Shown here: positions 16,850-27,330 of the stretch, in pieces | Layout: each line of letters opens with the position of its first letter | How positions within the stretch are numbered: position 1 is the first letter of the stretch | NCBI GenBank assembly: GCA_011605865.1 | Contig: JAAOZI010000012.1 | Span: 1-64,000 of the forward strand | Length of the DNA: 64,000 nt | Direction of reading: 5' to 3' | Origin: Archaeoglobales archaeon | GTDB lineage: Archaea > Halobacteriota > Archaeoglobi > Archaeoglobales > Archaeoglobaceae | Made by a program: the position numbers and the translations under genes | Notes under the pieces: generated by a model | Database searches by the model: none | Told to the model about the DNA's origin: nothing | The model's input: the letters and a program-made list of their open reading frames with translations, nothing else

Positions 16850-18457
16850 TCAGCTAAAAAGCTTTCTCCATTCCAAATATCCGTCCCGCTGTTTTACATA
16901 GTTCAAAAATCTCGAAAGGAGTAGATTTTTACCTTCAAGATTTTTAGCATTTCCTATTGCAATAAACTTGCTCCTCGCTCTTGTTAGTGCTACATTGAAA
17001 AGCCTTTTATCAGACGGAAAATAGAAATTCTTCGTTGCTGTTATAGAATAAATTATGACCTCCTTTTCTCTTCCCTGATAACTATGGACCGTGCTTACTT
17101 CGCATCCAATTCCAAAATCCTCAAGCATCTGACTTATCAGTTCTCTTTGCCTCACATAAGGAGTTATTATTCCCACCTCGTTTTCATCCAAGACGCTGAC
17201 CAGTTCATCACAAATTTCGACCACTATTTCAGCCTCAACTTCGTTTATCTTCGAAGATCCAACTTTTCTTTCTTCACCCTCGCAATCTATAAAAACGAGG
17301 GGTCTCATGGGATCACCAATTTTCGGAATCGTAGTCTCTATTTTCGGAATTTTGATATTTCTACACCTCTCGTCAATTTCAAGTCTGCCGTATATTTCTT
17401 TAGCCGAAAAATAGATTATTTCAGAATTGCATCTATAATGTTTTCTAAGCCAAAGAGCTTTTCGGTACTTTTCGTATAAATGATTGAAAGCTGAAAACTT
17501 GTATGAATTCGGAATGTTTATTTCGTAAACGGGAGGAAGCTGGTATGGATCCCCGACTACAACCGCTTTTTTTGCCTTTTCTAGAGCTATTAGGGCTGTC
17601 GAAAGGCAAGTGTTGCTCGCCTCGTCGATTATAACCGTATCAAAATTGAAGTTTCTAACAACACTCATAGCTCCTTTTAGAATTGTCGCTCCAACCGTTA
17701 TCTTTCCCTTTTTGAGAATTTCTTCCTGCATTCTAATTATTTCCCTGTAGGCATTAGCTATCCTACTCGCAAAATCCTCGTAATTCTTAAAATCTATTTG
17801 AGAGAGAATTCTAGCTTCCAGACTATGTTTCTTAGCATCATCAGTTATCTTAGAGGGGTGGCCAATCCTTATAGCTTTTTCCAACTTTTCGAGAACATTG
17901 TCTACAGCAACATTCGTATTAGAAGTTACCCATACTCTCTCGTTCTCGGACAAGAATTTTGCACTTTCGGCAATGAACGTAGTTTTCCCAGAACCTGGTG
18001 GTCCAATTACAAGTAAAATTTCACCCTCCTCAAGCGAGCAAGCTGCCGAGTAGCATTCCTTCTGCCATTTATCTAACCAAGCAGGAGCTTCAACATTCTT
18101 TTTTCCGCTCCAGTATTCAAAATTGAGAATTTCATCCATTCTTTCTAAGGCTTCTCTCCTTAGTGCCAGACTCAGCAGGTTCTCCGCTTCGATTATTCTT
18201 TCACCCTCCATCCTCTCAAACTCCTTTACGGCCAATACAAATCCATTTCTTGTCTTCCTAGCATCTACAACAAAACCAAAAGGAAAAATTCCGTCTTCAA
18301 CCCAAGCAACAGAGTTGCCGGGTTGTATCGCTCCAGATGATAAAATAACAACTATATCCCCCTTCCTTACTATAACTTCGGCTTCATAAACTTCCTTTTC
18401 TAGCAACCTTCTTTCAATCGTTTTCTCGATTTTCTCAAGTATTTCAGAAAGATTCAT
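16850..18457 (-). CDS. Superfamily 1B helicase of the Upf1/IGHMBP2/DNA2 type
   Basis: A 535-residue helicase. The N-terminal 120 residues form a beta-barrel-like region, then Walker A GPPGSGKTT at 152-160, SNTNVAVDNVLEKL, Walker B VIIDEAS, VVVGDPYQLPPV, a linker with LRKHYRCNSEII, and motifs V/VI VSTVHSYQGREKEVII and FNVALTRARSKFIAIG. Upf1-like enzymes move 5' to 3' on RNA or DNA. It is short and lacks an added nuclease domain. Its end and start overlap neighbouring genes (radical SAM upstream by 4 nt), so one operon. Confidence 0.88.
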   Translation of the reverse strand: MNLSEILEKIEKTIERRLLEKEVYEAEVIVRKGDIVVILSSGAIQPGNSVAWVEDGIFPFGFVVDARKTRNGFVLAVKEFERMEGERIIEAENLLSLALRREALERMDEILNFEYWSGKKNVEAPAWLDKWQKECYSAACSLEEGEILLVIGPPGSGKTTFIAESAKFLSENERVWVTSNTNVAVDNVLEKLEKAIRIGHPSKITDDAKKHSLEARILSQIDFKNYEDFASRIANAYREIIRMQEEILKKGKITVGATILKGAMSVVRNFNFDTVIIDEASNTCLSTALIALEKAKKAVVVGDPYQLPPVYEINIPNSYKFSAFNHLYEKYRKALWLRKHYRCNSEIIYFSAKEIYGRLEIDERCRNIKIPKIETTIPKIGDPMRPLVFIDCEGEERKVGSSKINEVEAEIVVEICDELVSVLDENEVGIITPYVRQRELISQMLEDFGIGCEVSTVHSYQGREKEVIIYSITATKNFYFPSDKRLFNVALTRARSKFIAIGNAKNLEGKNLLLSRFLNYVKQRDGYLEWRKLFS

Positions 18458-19458
18458 ACGAGATTTGTGAGCTTCTTACTAGCGATACTATATGCCCTTT
18501 TCATCTCCCCCACGGTCAGCCTTCTAGCGATTTCTGGGTACTCATAAGCCTTGTAAGTAGGGTAATACTGAAACATAAGGTTAAATCTCACATCCCTTCC
18601 AAGATTCTCCGAGACCCACTCAACAACCTTGCTTGTGCAACATTCTATGTGCTCTGGCATTACAAGGTGCCTTATCAGCAATTCACCATTTTCCTTTGCC
18701 CTTAAAAAGTTTCTCTGAACGACTTCCATATATCTCGGCACCTTTGAGTACCTTAGCGCGCACTTATCATTGCCATATTTGAAATCTCCGAGCCAGACAT
18801 CCACAAAGTCTTCTATTATTTCAGCAAGTTCGTTGCTGTGGTACATATTTGAGTTCCAAACAACAGGAATGTTCGACTCAACATAAAGCAAAATTTCAGC
18901 TATTGTGTGAGCGTGCTGATCAGGGTTTCCACCGACGAAATTCACATTTCTACTACCCTGCCTGTATCTTCTGTCAATTATATACGCCAGTTCCTTAGGA
19001 TCCGCGATAAAATCATCGCTGTAAACTATGTCATAGTTCTGACAAAAAACACAGGCAAAGGTGCACCTATTGAAAAAAATTGTGTGCGAAGGAATTAGCT
19101 CAGGCTCCTCACCCATGTGCAGAAACTCGCTGCTGAAATAGCTAACAACCCCACACTTGCAAAATCCTTTTTTCTCATACCTATTTACTTCGCATCTTCT
19201 CTCACAAAACTTGCATTCCTTGAGCATCTCGAAAAGTATGTCTCTCTTTAGATGAAGAAAGGAATATTCTTCGGGCCTCTCTTTAAGAATTTCAACATCA
19301 TTTAAATATTTTCTGAACTCTTTCTTCAAACTAGAATGTATTTCCATCTTCTCTTCAAAACTCTCGGCTTTTTCGGCCGGTATTCTCTTCGCTATCTGAA
19401 ATTTCGCGACAGCCTCGCCAGAATTTATCGCGGTATACCTCTCAAGTCCCCTAACCAC
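18454..19458 (-). CDS. Radical SAM protein, PflA-like with extra cysteine cluster
   Basis: A 334-residue protein. Radical SAM motif CTFACVFC (Cys132, Cys136, Cys139) followed by QNYDI. Upstream are five cysteines (82, 85, 89, 100, 102) in KFCERRCEVNRYEKKGFCKC, which can hold a second metal centre, as in the COG1313-like uncharacterised PflA relatives. The strand order NFVGGNPDQHAHTI and VVWNSNMYHS is typical. The partner protein or substrate is unknown; no glycyl-radical enzyme lies nearby. First gene of the set that continues into helicase, macrodomain and FAH genes. Confidence 0.85.
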   Translation of the reverse strand: MVRGLERYTAINSGEAVAKFQIAKRIPAEKAESFEEKMEIHSSLKKEFRKYLNDVEILKERPEEYSFLHLKRDILFEMLKECKFCERRCEVNRYEKKGFCKCGVVSYFSSEFLHMGEEPELIPSHTIFFNRCTFACVFCQNYDIVYSDDFIADPKELAYIIDRRYRQGSRNVNFVGGNPDQHAHTIAEILLYVESNIPVVWNSNMYHSNELAEIIEDFVDVWLGDFKYGNDKCALRYSKVPRYMEVVQRNFLRAKENGELLIRHLVMPEHIECCTSKVVEWVSENLGRDVRFNLMFQYYPTYKAYEYPEIARRLTVGEMKRAYSIASKKLTNLV

Positions 19459-19505
19459 GTAAAAAATTGGTTAAAATAGAGATAAATTCTTTGCCCTCTC
19501 CCTTC

Positions 19506-20384
19506 TCAATAGCCTATTTCTTTCAATCTTTCCTTAAGAATTTCTGCTGATTTTCTGAGCTTTTCTAGGTCTTCCTTGCTCAAATTAAATTCTAAAATTT
19601 CCACCCCATTCTTCCCAAGTCTAACTGGAACACCGATTGCTACATCCTTTATCCCATACTCCCCCTGAAGGACGACGCTGCAGGGCATGATTTCTTTTGT
19701 ATTTTCAACTACAGCTTTTATCATCCTGAAAATAGAGACCGCCGGGCCAAATATCGTTGCCCCTTTTCTTTTTATTACTTCAGCGGCAACTTCTCTTGTG
19801 GCCTTCTCTGCAGCTTCCAAGTCCGCTCTCTCTATTTTCGAGATACTTCTAGCTATGAACATGCTATCTCCATGTTCTCCAATAATCCAAGCTCTTTCGA
19901 ACTTCGCATTCATGTCATGCAAAACTCTTGCAAGCCTTGAGGAATCCAGAACGTTTCCCATACCAAAGACTTCATTTCTACTTTTTCCACTCTCTTTCCA
20001 AGCCACGTAGGTCATCAGATCCATCGGATTCGTCACCATTAGAATCTTACTCTCAGGAGAAACTTCAACAATCTTTTTTGATACGTCTCTAATTATTCCT
20101 GCATTCTTTGTCGCCAAGTCGAGTCTCGTCATCCCAGGTTTCCTTGCAAATCCAGCTGAGACGATGACTATTTCACTTCCTTTTAGTAGCGAGTAATTGC
20201 TACCTCCATATATTTTTGGATATTTTCCGATCGCTGAAGCCGCATGCGAGAGATCAATCGCTTCTCCAACAGCCAAATCTTCGGCTATATCAACCAGCGC
20301 AATTTCGTCGACTTCTAAATTCATTAAACAAGTAAAAGCGGTAACACTTCCGACCCTCCCAGCACCCACAAAACCTAGTTTCAT
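19506..20384 (-). CDS. mdh: Malate dehydrogenase
   Basis: A 292-residue NAD(P)-dependent enzyme of the lactate/malate family, interconverting malate and oxaloacetate. Rossmann motif GFVGAGRVGS at the N-terminus, the mobile loop with ARKPGMTR (the Arg of malate-specific enzymes), VTNPMD and the catalytic His in GEHGDS are all present. The text is very close to the Archaeoglobus enzyme as I recall it. It stands alone on the minus strand between the thioesterase and radical SAM genes. Confidence 0.95.
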   Translation of the reverse strand: MKLGFVGAGRVGSVTAFTCLMNLEVDEIALVDIAEDLAVGEAIDLSHAASAIGKYPKIYGGSNYSLLKGSEIVIVSAGFARKPGMTRLDLATKNAGIIRDVSKKIVEVSPESKILMVTNPMDLMTYVAWKESGKSRNEVFGMGNVLDSSRLARVLHDMNAKFERAWIIGEHGDSMFIARSISKIERADLEAAEKATREVAAEVIKRKGATIFGPAVSIFRMIKAVVENTKEIMPCSVVLQGEYGIKDVAIGVPVRLGKNGVEILEFNLSKEDLEKLRKSAEILKERLKEIGY

Positions 20385-20397
20385 GACATTACCTAAT

Positions 20398-20832
20398 TCA
20401 CAAATCTTTAAACTTTACTGAATTTTCACCTCCTAAATCGCGAATATAGAAAGTTGCGGTTGCAACGGCTAGCGTTTCACCCTTCTCATCCAAAAGTTCT
20501 CCAAAACCAACAGCAACTTTGGATCCAATATAAAGCGGTCTTGCAACTGCTCTAATTCTTCCCTTTTGCAGCGGCTTTAAATAATGAATGTTTAGCTGGG
20601 AGGTAACAGCAACCTTCCCCTTAAGGACTAGTTCTCTATTTATATTAAGTCCAATTGCCGAATCTAAAACGCTCGCCGCAACACCTCCATGGGCAACGCC
20701 AAGTGCTTGCAAATGCTTTTCCTCAACTTCCAAGATAATTGCAATCCTTTCTCCTAGCTCTATTTTCATTCCGAGGAGTTTATACCAAGGTGCACTGCCA
20801 ACTTTTTCGACAAATTTTTTTATTAACTCCAT
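20398..20832 (-). CDS. PaaI/YdiI-type hotdog thioesterase
   Basis: About 144 residues from ATG 20832, chosen over 20850 because a TATA box lies 24 nt before it. The hotdog signature HGGVAASVLDSAIGLNINREL is clear, with YLKPLQKGRIRAVARP after it. These enzymes hydrolyse acyl-CoA thioesters in the cytoplasm; the acyl group is unknown. The gene is divergent from purE with a 49-bp gap. Confidence 0.85.
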   Translation of the reverse strand: MELIKKFVEKVGSAPWYKLLGMKIELGERIAIILEVEEKHLQALGVAHGGVAASVLDSAIGLNINRELVLKGKVAVTSQLNIHYLKPLQKGRIRAVARPLYIGSKVAVGFGELLDEKGETLAVATATFYIRDLGGENSVKFKDL

Positions 20833-20847
20833 AAGAAGCACTATACG

Positions 20848-20863
20848 CAAATTTTAAAAACCT
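20848..20863. promoter_or_regulatory. Single TATA element apparently serving two divergent genes
   Basis: The near-symmetric AATTTTAAAAACC is centred about 24-26 nt from both start codons: ATG 20832 (thioesterase, minus) and ATG 20882 (purE, plus). No second TATA-like sequence is present in the 49-bp gap, so both leaderless messages would have to use this one box. Confidence 0.55.
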
Positions 20864-20881
20864 TACATTTACCAAAAAACG

Positions 20882-21355
20882 ATGTCTACAAGAAACCCGA
20901 AAGCTGTCATATTGATGGGTTCAAAAGCGGATCTCGATTTCTGCAAGCAAATAGCAGAAAAGTTGAAACTTTTCAGCATAGAAAGCGATTTAAGAATAGC
21001 ATCCGCACATAAAACCCCGGAACACGTCTTAAACATTCTAAAAAGCTATGAAGAGGATCGAGTTGTTTTCATAACAGTTGCTGGAAGAAGTAACGCCCTG
21101 AGCGGTTTTGTAGATGCAAACACCGATAAACCGGTGATAGCGGCACCGCCGATAAAAGATAACTGGATAGATCTTTTCTCCAGCATCAGAATGCCTTCAG
21201 GAGTCGCTTCCATGCTCGTTCTCGAAGCCGAAAATGTTGCGCTCGCTGTTGCAAAGATCTTCGCCTTAAGCGATGAAAGAGTTCGAAGAGCTGTAATAGA
21301 TTACCAAAAAAGAAAGAAAGAGGAGATCTTAAAGTCTGATGAAGAGGTGAAATAG
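20882..21355 (+). CDS. purE: Phosphoribosylaminoimidazole carboxylase, class II PurE
   Basis: A 157-residue enzyme of de novo purine synthesis. ILMGSKADLDFCKQI and RIASAHKTPEHV are the PurE start. The loop reads VAGRSNALSGFVDANTDKPVIAAPP and then WIDLFSSIRMPSGVASMLVL, which resembles the animal (class II) enzyme that carboxylates AIR directly with CO2, not the bacterial class I mutase (AGGAAHLPG loop) that needs PurK. It is followed 1 nt later by purC, the same pair that is fused in animals. Confidence 0.85.
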   Translation: MSTRNPKAVILMGSKADLDFCKQIAEKLKLFSIESDLRIASAHKTPEHVLNILKSYEEDRVVFITVAGRSNALSGFVDANTDKPVIAAPPIKDNWIDLFSSIRMPSGVASMLVLEAENVALAVAKIFALSDERVRRAVIDYQKRKKEEILKSDEEVK

Positions 21356-21356
21356 G

Positions 21357-22358
21357 GTGGGGAGTGTTAAGGATCTAATTGTAATAAAAGAACCCTCAGA
21401 AAAGTTAGGTGAAGGCATTTTCGAATTTTCTGATAGATTTTCCGTATTTGATTACGGTGAAATGCCGGACAAGATCGAAGGAAAAGGATGTTCCTTATGT
21501 CTTATTTCGGCCTTCTTTTTTGAAAAAATAGAAGATAAGGGTATGAAAACGCACTATCTTGGATTAATCGAAAATGAAAAGCTGAAGAGATTTGACGAAC
21601 TGGAAGGCGTCACTAACAAAATGCGTATAAGACTTGTAAGGGTGATTAGACCGAAAAAGGAGAATGGTTACGACTACTCAATATTCAAGAGAGAGAGAGG
21701 AAACTTCCTTTTACCGTTAGAAATAATATACAGAAACAAAATACCCGAAGGTTCTTCTTTGCTCAGAAGAATTGAAAAAGGGGAGGTATCACCAAAAGAT
21801 TTTGGACTTAAAGAGATAAGAGCAGGAATGAAATTAGAGAGACCTATTATCGATTTCAGCACCAAGTTGGAGGATATAGACAGATATTTGAGCTACGAGG
21901 AGGCAAAGAATATAGCGGGTCTTAGTGATTCAGAGTTTGAAGAACTGAAGAATATTACACTCGAAATAAATGAATTGATAACGAGAGAGACTTCAAAAGT
22001 TGGATTGGAAAACGAAGATGGAAAAATAGAAATGGCTTTCGATGTCGATCGGAATTTCATGATAGTTGACGCCGTTGGAACACCAGACGAGTGTAGATTC
22101 AGTTTTGATGGTTTTGAAGTAAGTAAAGAGTTTCTCAGAATCTACTACAGAAAAACTGAATGGTTTGAGAGAGTAAAGAGATACAAGGGCTTACCCAACT
22201 GGAGAGAACTCGTTGGAAGACCACCTGAACTGACTAAAGATATAAAAAGGTTAAGCTCACTCATCTACAAATCTCTCTGTAACGAGATTACCGGAAGAAA
22301 ATTTTTCGACGTTCCAAAGCTTAAGGAAATCGTTAAAGAATTTAGGGAAATGCTATGA
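21357..22358 (+). CDS. purC: SAICAR synthetase
   Basis: A 333-residue enzyme joining aspartate to CAIR. Starts at GTG 21357 with AGGTG upstream. SDRFSVFDYGEMPDKIEGKG, RLVRVIRPK, FLLPLEIIYRNKIPEGSSLLRR, KLERPIIDFSTKLE and FDVDRNFMIVDAVGTPDECRF are PurC motifs (PF01259 fold). Longer than the bacterial enzyme (about 240), as in many archaea. The end overlaps carA by 4 nt. Confidence 0.92.
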   Translation: MGSVKDLIVIKEPSEKLGEGIFEFSDRFSVFDYGEMPDKIEGKGCSLCLISAFFFEKIEDKGMKTHYLGLIENEKLKRFDELEGVTNKMRIRLVRVIRPKKENGYDYSIFKRERGNFLLPLEIIYRNKIPEGSSLLRRIEKGEVSPKDFGLKEIRAGMKLERPIIDFSTKLEDIDRYLSYEEAKNIAGLSDSEFEELKNITLEINELITRETSKVGLENEDGKIEMAFDVDRNFMIVDAVGTPDECRFSFDGFEVSKEFLRIYYRKTEWFERVKRYKGLPNWRELVGRPPELTKDIKRLSSLIYKSLCNEITGRKFFDVPKLKEIVKEFREML

Positions 22359-23425
22359 AGGCCGCACTCGCACTTGAAGATGGCACATATGTAGAGGGAA
22401 AGGCCTTCGGGGCAGAAAAAATAGCTACGGGGGAAATAGTTTTCTGCACTTCCATGACGGGCTACGTGGAAGCTTTGACAGATCCGAGCTACAAGGGACA
22501 AATTCTAATGATGACGTATCCCTTAATTGGCAACTACGGAGTTTGCAAGGAGGACTTCGAAAGCGATGGGGTAAAAGTTGAGGGATTCGTTGTAAAAGAG
22601 CTTTGCAAAAAACCTAGCAATTATAGGAGTGAGATGACTGTAGATGAGCTTCTAAAAAGTTACGATGTCGTAGGAATTGAAGGAGTCGATACACGAATGC
22701 TAACAAAGAAGATCAGAGTTTACGGCTCAATGAAAGCCGCAATTGGCATTGATGTTGAGAAAGAGAAGCTGATAGAGATTGCAAGGAATCAACCGTTTAT
22801 ATCGGACATCGATCTCGTTGACAAGGTATGCGTAAAAGAACCAAAGAGATTAGATGTTGGCGGAAAGTTCGAAGTCGTGCTGATAGATTGTGGGGTCAAG
22901 ATGAGCATAGTCAGGCAACTCCTGAAGAGGGAGATAAATGTCACCCTAGTTCCATTCAACTTTCCGGCTAGGGAAATATTGGAAATGGATCCCGATGGTG
23001 TTTTTGTTTCAAATGGTCCAGGAGACCCGGCAAGGGTTAAAGAGTCGATCGAAACAATAAGAAATATTGCCGGAAAATTGCCACTGGCAGGAATTTGCCT
23101 CGGCCACCAGTTAACAGCCCTTGCTTTCAAAGCAAAGACCTTTAAGTTGAAATTTGGACATCACGGAAGCAATCAACCAACAAAAGATCTCGAAACAGGT
23201 AGAGTTTTTATTTCAAGCCAAAATCACAACTTTGCTGTAGACGAAAAAACGCTACCCAAGGATTTCATAGTAACACAGATAAATCTGAATGACAGAACTG
23301 TAGAAGGTTTGAAACACAGAGAACTACCGATAATAACGGTACAGTACCATCCGGAAGCAGGACCGGGGCCGCATGACACATATTTCTTTTTCGACAACTT
23401 TGTCAAAATGCTAAAGGAGTGGTAG
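22355..23425 (+). CDS. carA: Carbamoyl-phosphate synthase small subunit
   Basis: A 356-residue glutaminase subunit that delivers ammonia to CarB. N-terminal domain [34 protein letters not shown]. The class I amidotransferase domain has FVSNGPGDP, the nucleophile Cys in [10 protein letters not shown], and the His/Glu of [13 protein letters not shown]. Overlaps purC and is 1 nt ahead of carB. Confidence 0.96.
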   Translation: MKAALALEDGTYVEGKAFGAEKIATGEIVFCTSMTGYVEALTDPSYKGQILMMTYPLIGNYGVCKEDFESDGVKVEGFVVKELCKKPSNYRSEMTVDELLKSYDVVGIEGVDTRMLTKKIRVYGSMKAAIGIDVEKEKLIEIARNQPFISDIDLVDKVCVKEPKRLDVGGKFEVVLIDCGVKMSIVRQLLKREINVTLVPFNFPAREILEMDPDGVFVSNGPGDPARVKESIETIRNIAGKLPLAGICLGHQLTALAFKAKTFKLKFGHHGSNQPTKDLETGRVFISSQNHNFAVDEKTLPKDFIVTQINLNDRTVEGLKHRELPIITVQYHPEAGPGPHDTYFFFDNFVKMLKEW

Positions 23426-23426
23426 A

Positions 23427-26400
23427 ATGCCGAAAAGAGAGGACATAAATAAAATAATGGTCATAGGAAGCGGCCCAATTGTAATAGGCCAAGCGGCAGA
23501 ATTTGATTACTCCGGAAGTCAAGCCTGCAAAGCTCTAAAAGAAGAGGGTTGCAGAGTTGTATTGGTCAACTCCAATCCTGCAACAATAATGACAGATCCA
23601 GAAATGGCAGACAGGATATATATAGAACCCCTAACCCCTGACGTCGTTGCAAAAATAGTTGAGAGAGAGACTCCGGATGCCATACTGCCCACTCTTGGCG
23701 GACAAACTGCGCTAAACTTGGCAATTCAGCTCGACGAAATGGGTATACTCGAGGAATACGGAGTAAAGTTAATAGGAGCAAACGCAGAAGCGATAAGAAA
23801 AGCTGAGGACAGAGAGCTCTTTAAGCAATGCATGCTGAAAATAGGTCTAGAAGTGCCTAGAAGTAGAAGTGTTTATGACGTCGGTTCCGCACTAGAGTTT
23901 GCTGAAGAAGTCGGATATCCTGTGATAATAAGACCGGCCTTCACTTTAGGCGGAACTGGTGGGGGAATAGCCTACAACAAAGAGGAACTTAAAGAAATAG
24001 TTTCCAAAGGGCTAAGACTTTCACTAATAGGTCAAGTACTAGTTGAAGAGAGCGTTATAGGCTGGAAAGAGTTCGAACTGGAAGTCATGCGTGATCTGGC
24101 TGACAATGTCGTAATAATCTGTTCGATTGAAAACTTCGACCCGATGGGCATCCATACTGGGGATAGCATAACAGTTGCTCCTGCACAGACACTTACGGAT
24201 TACGAATACCAGAGAATGAGAGATGCTGCGATTGCAATAATAAGAGAGATAGGCGTTGAAACCGGCGGTAGCAATATACAGTTCGCGATTAATCCGGAAA
24301 ATGGAAGAATGGTTGCGATAGAAATGAACCCTAGAGTATCGAGAAGTTCGGCTCTCGCTTCAAAAGCGACGGGATTTCCAATTGCAAAGATAGCGGCAAA
24401 ACTTGCAATTGGCTATACTTTGGATGAAATCCCCAACGACATCACAAAAGAGACTCCTGCAAGCTTCGAACCAGCTATCGACTACGTCGTTGTTAAAGTT
24501 CCGAGATTTGCATTCGACAAGTTCCCAACTGCGAATCAAGTTCTTGGTACTCAGATGAAAAGCGTTGGAGAGGTTATGGCAATTGGAAGAACTTTTGAAG
24601 AGGCTTTGCAGAAAGCCCTAAGAAGTCTAGAAATTGGAAGATACGGACTTGGTTGTGATGGAAAAGATAAAAAAGTTACAAAAGAAGAAATAATAAGAAA
24701 ACTCAGATTTCCGAGCCATGATAGGGTCTTCTACATACGCTATGCCTTTCAGCAGGGATTTACGGTGGAGGAAGTTTACAGATTGACTCAAATAGATCCT
24801 TGGTTCCTAGAAAAGATAAAAAATATAGTGGATTTTGAAGAAAAACTAAAAGAGCTTGCAAAAAAGTACAGACTAGAAGAGATACCAAAAGAAATTTTAA
24901 AAGAAGCTAAAAAGCTCGGATTTTCAGACAGACAAATTGCACATATCTTTGGTATTAAAGAGTTTGAGGTTAGGAGAATAAGGAAAGAGAAAGGTGTTAA
25001 GCCTGTATACAAAATGGTCGACACATGCGCTGCTGAGTTTGAGGCAAAAACACCATATTACTATTCAAGCTATGAAGACGAGAATGAGGCAATTCCTACA
25101 AAGAAGAAAAAGGTGATGATTCTCGGATCAGGACCGAACAGAATTGGGCAGGGAATAGAATTTGACTACTGCTGCGTCCATGCTGTATTGAGTGCCAAGG
25201 AGGAGGGTTATGAAACGATAATGGTCAACTGCAATCCCGAAACCGTTTCAACCGATTACGACACATCAGACAGACTATACTTCGAACCTATCACCTGCGA
25301 AGACGTTATGAACATTTACGAGAACGAACAACCTGAAGGTGTTTTTGTACAGTTCGGAGGTCAAACACCACTTAATATATCCAAGGATCTGGAATACTGT
25401 GGTGCGAGAATAATCGGGACTTCAGTCGATTCTATTGACATAGCTGAGGATCGAAAAAGGTTCGACGAACTTTTAGAGAGACTCGGAATTCCTAGACCAA
25501 AAGGGGGGATCGCCTTTAGTATAGAAGAAGCGAAGAAAGTCGCAAAAGAGATAGGATATCCTGTTCTCGTGAGACCTAGCTATGTACTTGGCGGAAGAGC
25601 TATGAGAATTGTTTACGATGAAAAAATGCTCGAAGAAGTTGCAAACGAGGCGATAGAGGTAAGTGAGGCGAAACCAATACTCATAGACAAATTCTTGGAA
25701 GATGCCATAGAAGTTGAAGTAGATGCAATTTGTGATGGCGAAGAAGTCTTTATACCAGCCATTATGGAGCACATTGAAGAAGCGGGCGTGCATAGTGGAG
25801 ATGCGGCCTGTGTCATCCCACCAATTTCTTTGTCGAAAGAAATAATGGAAACAATCGAAGAGTATACCAAAAAAATCGCATTAGAATTGAAAGTTGTTGG
25901 ACTGATAAATGTGCAATATGCCGTTAAAGATGGTATTGTTTACGTACTTGAGGCAAATCCAAGAGCGAGCAGAACGGTTCCATTCGTAAGCAAGGTAACA
26001 GGAATACCTCTTGCAAAGATAGCAACAAAAATAGCGCTTGGTAAAAAGTTAAAAGATTTCAACCTCAAAAAACCCGTGCTGAAGCATATTGCGGTAAAAG
26101 AGGCCGTTTTTCCTTTTGCAAAGCTTCCAGGCGTTGATGTTGTTCTTGGTCCGGAAATGAAGTCGACAGGAGAAGTGATGGGCATCGATTACGACTTTGG
26201 ACTGGCCTACTATAAAGCAGAACTAGCTGCCGGGATGCGTTTATCGTTAGAGGGGAACGTCCTGCTCAGCGTAAAGGATGCAGATAAACCAAAAATTGTT
26301 AAAATTGCAAAGAAATTCATAGAACTGGGTTTCAAGATATTCGCTACTGAGGGGACCGCTAGATATTTGAAACAGAATGGAATCGAGGCCGAGCTGGCTT

Positions 26401-26663
26401 TAAAAGTGAGTCAAGGAAGACCGAACGTCGTAGATATGATAATAAATGGTCAGATACAGTTAATAATAAACACCCCAAGCGGAAAAACAGGAAAAACAGA
26501 GGGCTATGAGATTAGAAGGACTGCAGTTGAGTATGGAGTGCCATATATTACTACAATTCCGGGTGCAATCGCAGCTGCAAAGGCGATCGAAGCCATTAAG
26601 AAAGGAGAAATAACGGTTAAGTCGATCCATGAGTACCATGAAGAAGTTCGAAGACTATCTTGA
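23427..26663 (+). CDS. carB: Carbamoyl-phosphate synthase large subunit
   Basis: A 1078-residue enzyme making carbamoyl phosphate for pyrimidine and arginine synthesis. Two homologous ATP-grasp halves are visible: [20 protein letters not shown] at the start and [19 protein letters not shown] near residue 565. Each is followed by its own ATP-grasp signatures ([23 protein letters not shown]). The C-terminal domain [28 protein letters not shown] is the allosteric MGS-like part. Full length. Confidence 0.97.
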   Translation: MPKREDINKIMVIGSGPIVIGQAAEFDYSGSQACKALKEEGCRVVLVNSNPATIMTDPEMADRIYIEPLTPDVVAKIVERETPDAILPTLGGQTALNLAIQLDEMGILEEYGVKLIGANAEAIRKAEDRELFKQCMLKIGLEVPRSRSVYDVGSALEFAEEVGYPVIIRPAFTLGGTGGGIAYNKEELKEIVSKGLRLSLIGQVLVEESVIGWKEFELEVMRDLADNVVIICSIENFDPMGIHTGDSITVAPAQTLTDYEYQRMRDAAIAIIREIGVETGGSNIQFAINPENGRMVAIEMNPRVSRSSALASKATGFPIAKIAAKLAIGYTLDEIPNDITKETPASFEPAIDYVVVKVPRFAFDKFPTANQVLGTQMKSVGEVMAIGRTFEEALQKALRSLEIGRYGLGCDGKDKKVTKEEIIRKLRFPSHDRVFYIRYAFQQGFTVEEVYRLTQIDPWFLEKIKNIVDFEEKLKELAKKYRLEEIPKEILKEAKKLGFSDRQIAHIFGIKEFEVRRIRKEKGVKPVYKMVDTCAAEFEAKTPYYYSSYEDENEAIPTKKKKVMILGSGPNRIGQGIEFDYCCVHAVLSAKEEGYETIMVNCNPETVSTDYDTSDRLYFEPITCEDVMNIYENEQPEGVFVQFGGQTPLNISKDLEYCGARIIGTSVDSIDIAEDRKRFDELLERLGIPRPKGGIAFSIEEAKKVAKEIGYPVLVRPSYVLGGRAMRIVYDEKMLEEVANEAIEVSEAKPILIDKFLEDAIEVEVDAICDGEEVFIPAIMEHIEEAGVHSGDAACVIPPISLSKEIMETIEEYTKKIALELKVVGLINVQYAVKDGIVYVLEANPRASRTVPFVSKVTGIPLAKIATKIALGKKLKDFNLKKPVLKHIAVKEAVFPFAKLPGVDVVLGPEMKSTGEVMGIDYDFGLAYYKAELAAGMRLSLEGNVLLSVKDADKPKIVKIAKKFIELGFKIFATEGTARYLKQNGIEAELALKVSQGRPNVVDMIINGQIQLIINTPSGKTGKTEGYEIRRTAVEYGVPYITTIPGAIAAAKAIEAIKKGEITVKSIHEYHEEVRRLS

Positions 26664-27321
26664 AAATCTCGTAAAACTCGATATAGACAGAGACTTAAGA
26701 GCTGGAAAACCTGAAGCCGTATTTGGCGAAGGGAAACCGGTTGAGGTATTAGTCAGAATAGCAGAAGAGTATAAGAAAAAAGGGAAGCCAGCGTTGTTCA
26801 CAAGACTCAGCAAAGAACAAATGACGGCCTTGAGATCGATGGGTGCCGAAATAAACGAGACGGCTAGGACGGCAACATTTGGAAAAGCTGAGAAGATTAT
26901 TGGGAAAGTTGCAATCGTAACAGCTGGGACAGCTGATATAGGTGTTGCAGAGGAGGCAAGAGTTACAGCAGAGTTTCTAGGCTTAGAAGTTCTCCGATTT
27001 TACGATGTCGGAGTAGCGGGTCTACACAGAATCGTCGAACCGGTTAGAATTATAAGGGAAAATAACGTTGACAGCGTCATAGTAGTAGCTGGAATGGAGG
27101 GTGCGCTACCATCAGTTATAGCAGGCTTGCTGGATATACCAGTTATTGCAGTTCCGACTTCAGTAGGATATGGAGTCCATTTAAAGGGCATTTCTACACT
27201 CTTTGCAATGCTCCAAAGCTGTCCTTCGGGAGTTGCAGTTGTTAACATAGATAATGGTTTTGGAGCAGCAGTCTTTGCGTATCTGATTTCGAGAGTTAAA
27301 ACAAAATCGAACATAAGATAA
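26629..27321 (+). CDS. larB: LarB-like pyridinium-3,5-biscarboxylate mononucleotide synthase (PurE-related)
   Basis: A 230-residue protein whose C-terminal half is PurE-like ([65 protein letters not shown]). LarB carboxylates and hydrolyses nicotinate adenine dinucleotide at the start of nickel-pincer cofactor synthesis. The start at 26629 lies inside carB (35-nt overlap); ATG 26638 is an alternative. No larC or larE is in the window, so the rest of the pathway, if present, is elsewhere. Confidence 0.82.
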   Translation: MSTMKKFEDYLENLVKLDIDRDLRAGKPEAVFGEGKPVEVLVRIAEEYKKKGKPALFTRLSKEQMTALRSMGAEINETARTATFGKAEKIIGKVAIVTAGTADIGVAEEARVTAEFLGLEVLRFYDVGVAGLHRIVEPVRIIRENNVDSVIVVAGMEGALPSVIAGLLDIPVIAVPTSVGYGVHLKGISTLFAMLQSCPSGVAVVNIDNGFGAAVFAYLISRVKTKSNIR

Positions 27322-27330
27322 TCAAAATTC

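Noticed and set aside
23566-26185. Minus-strand frames inside carB
   Set aside because: All lie opposite a perfectly conserved carB and show Ser/Phe-rich low-quality text typical of antisense frames.
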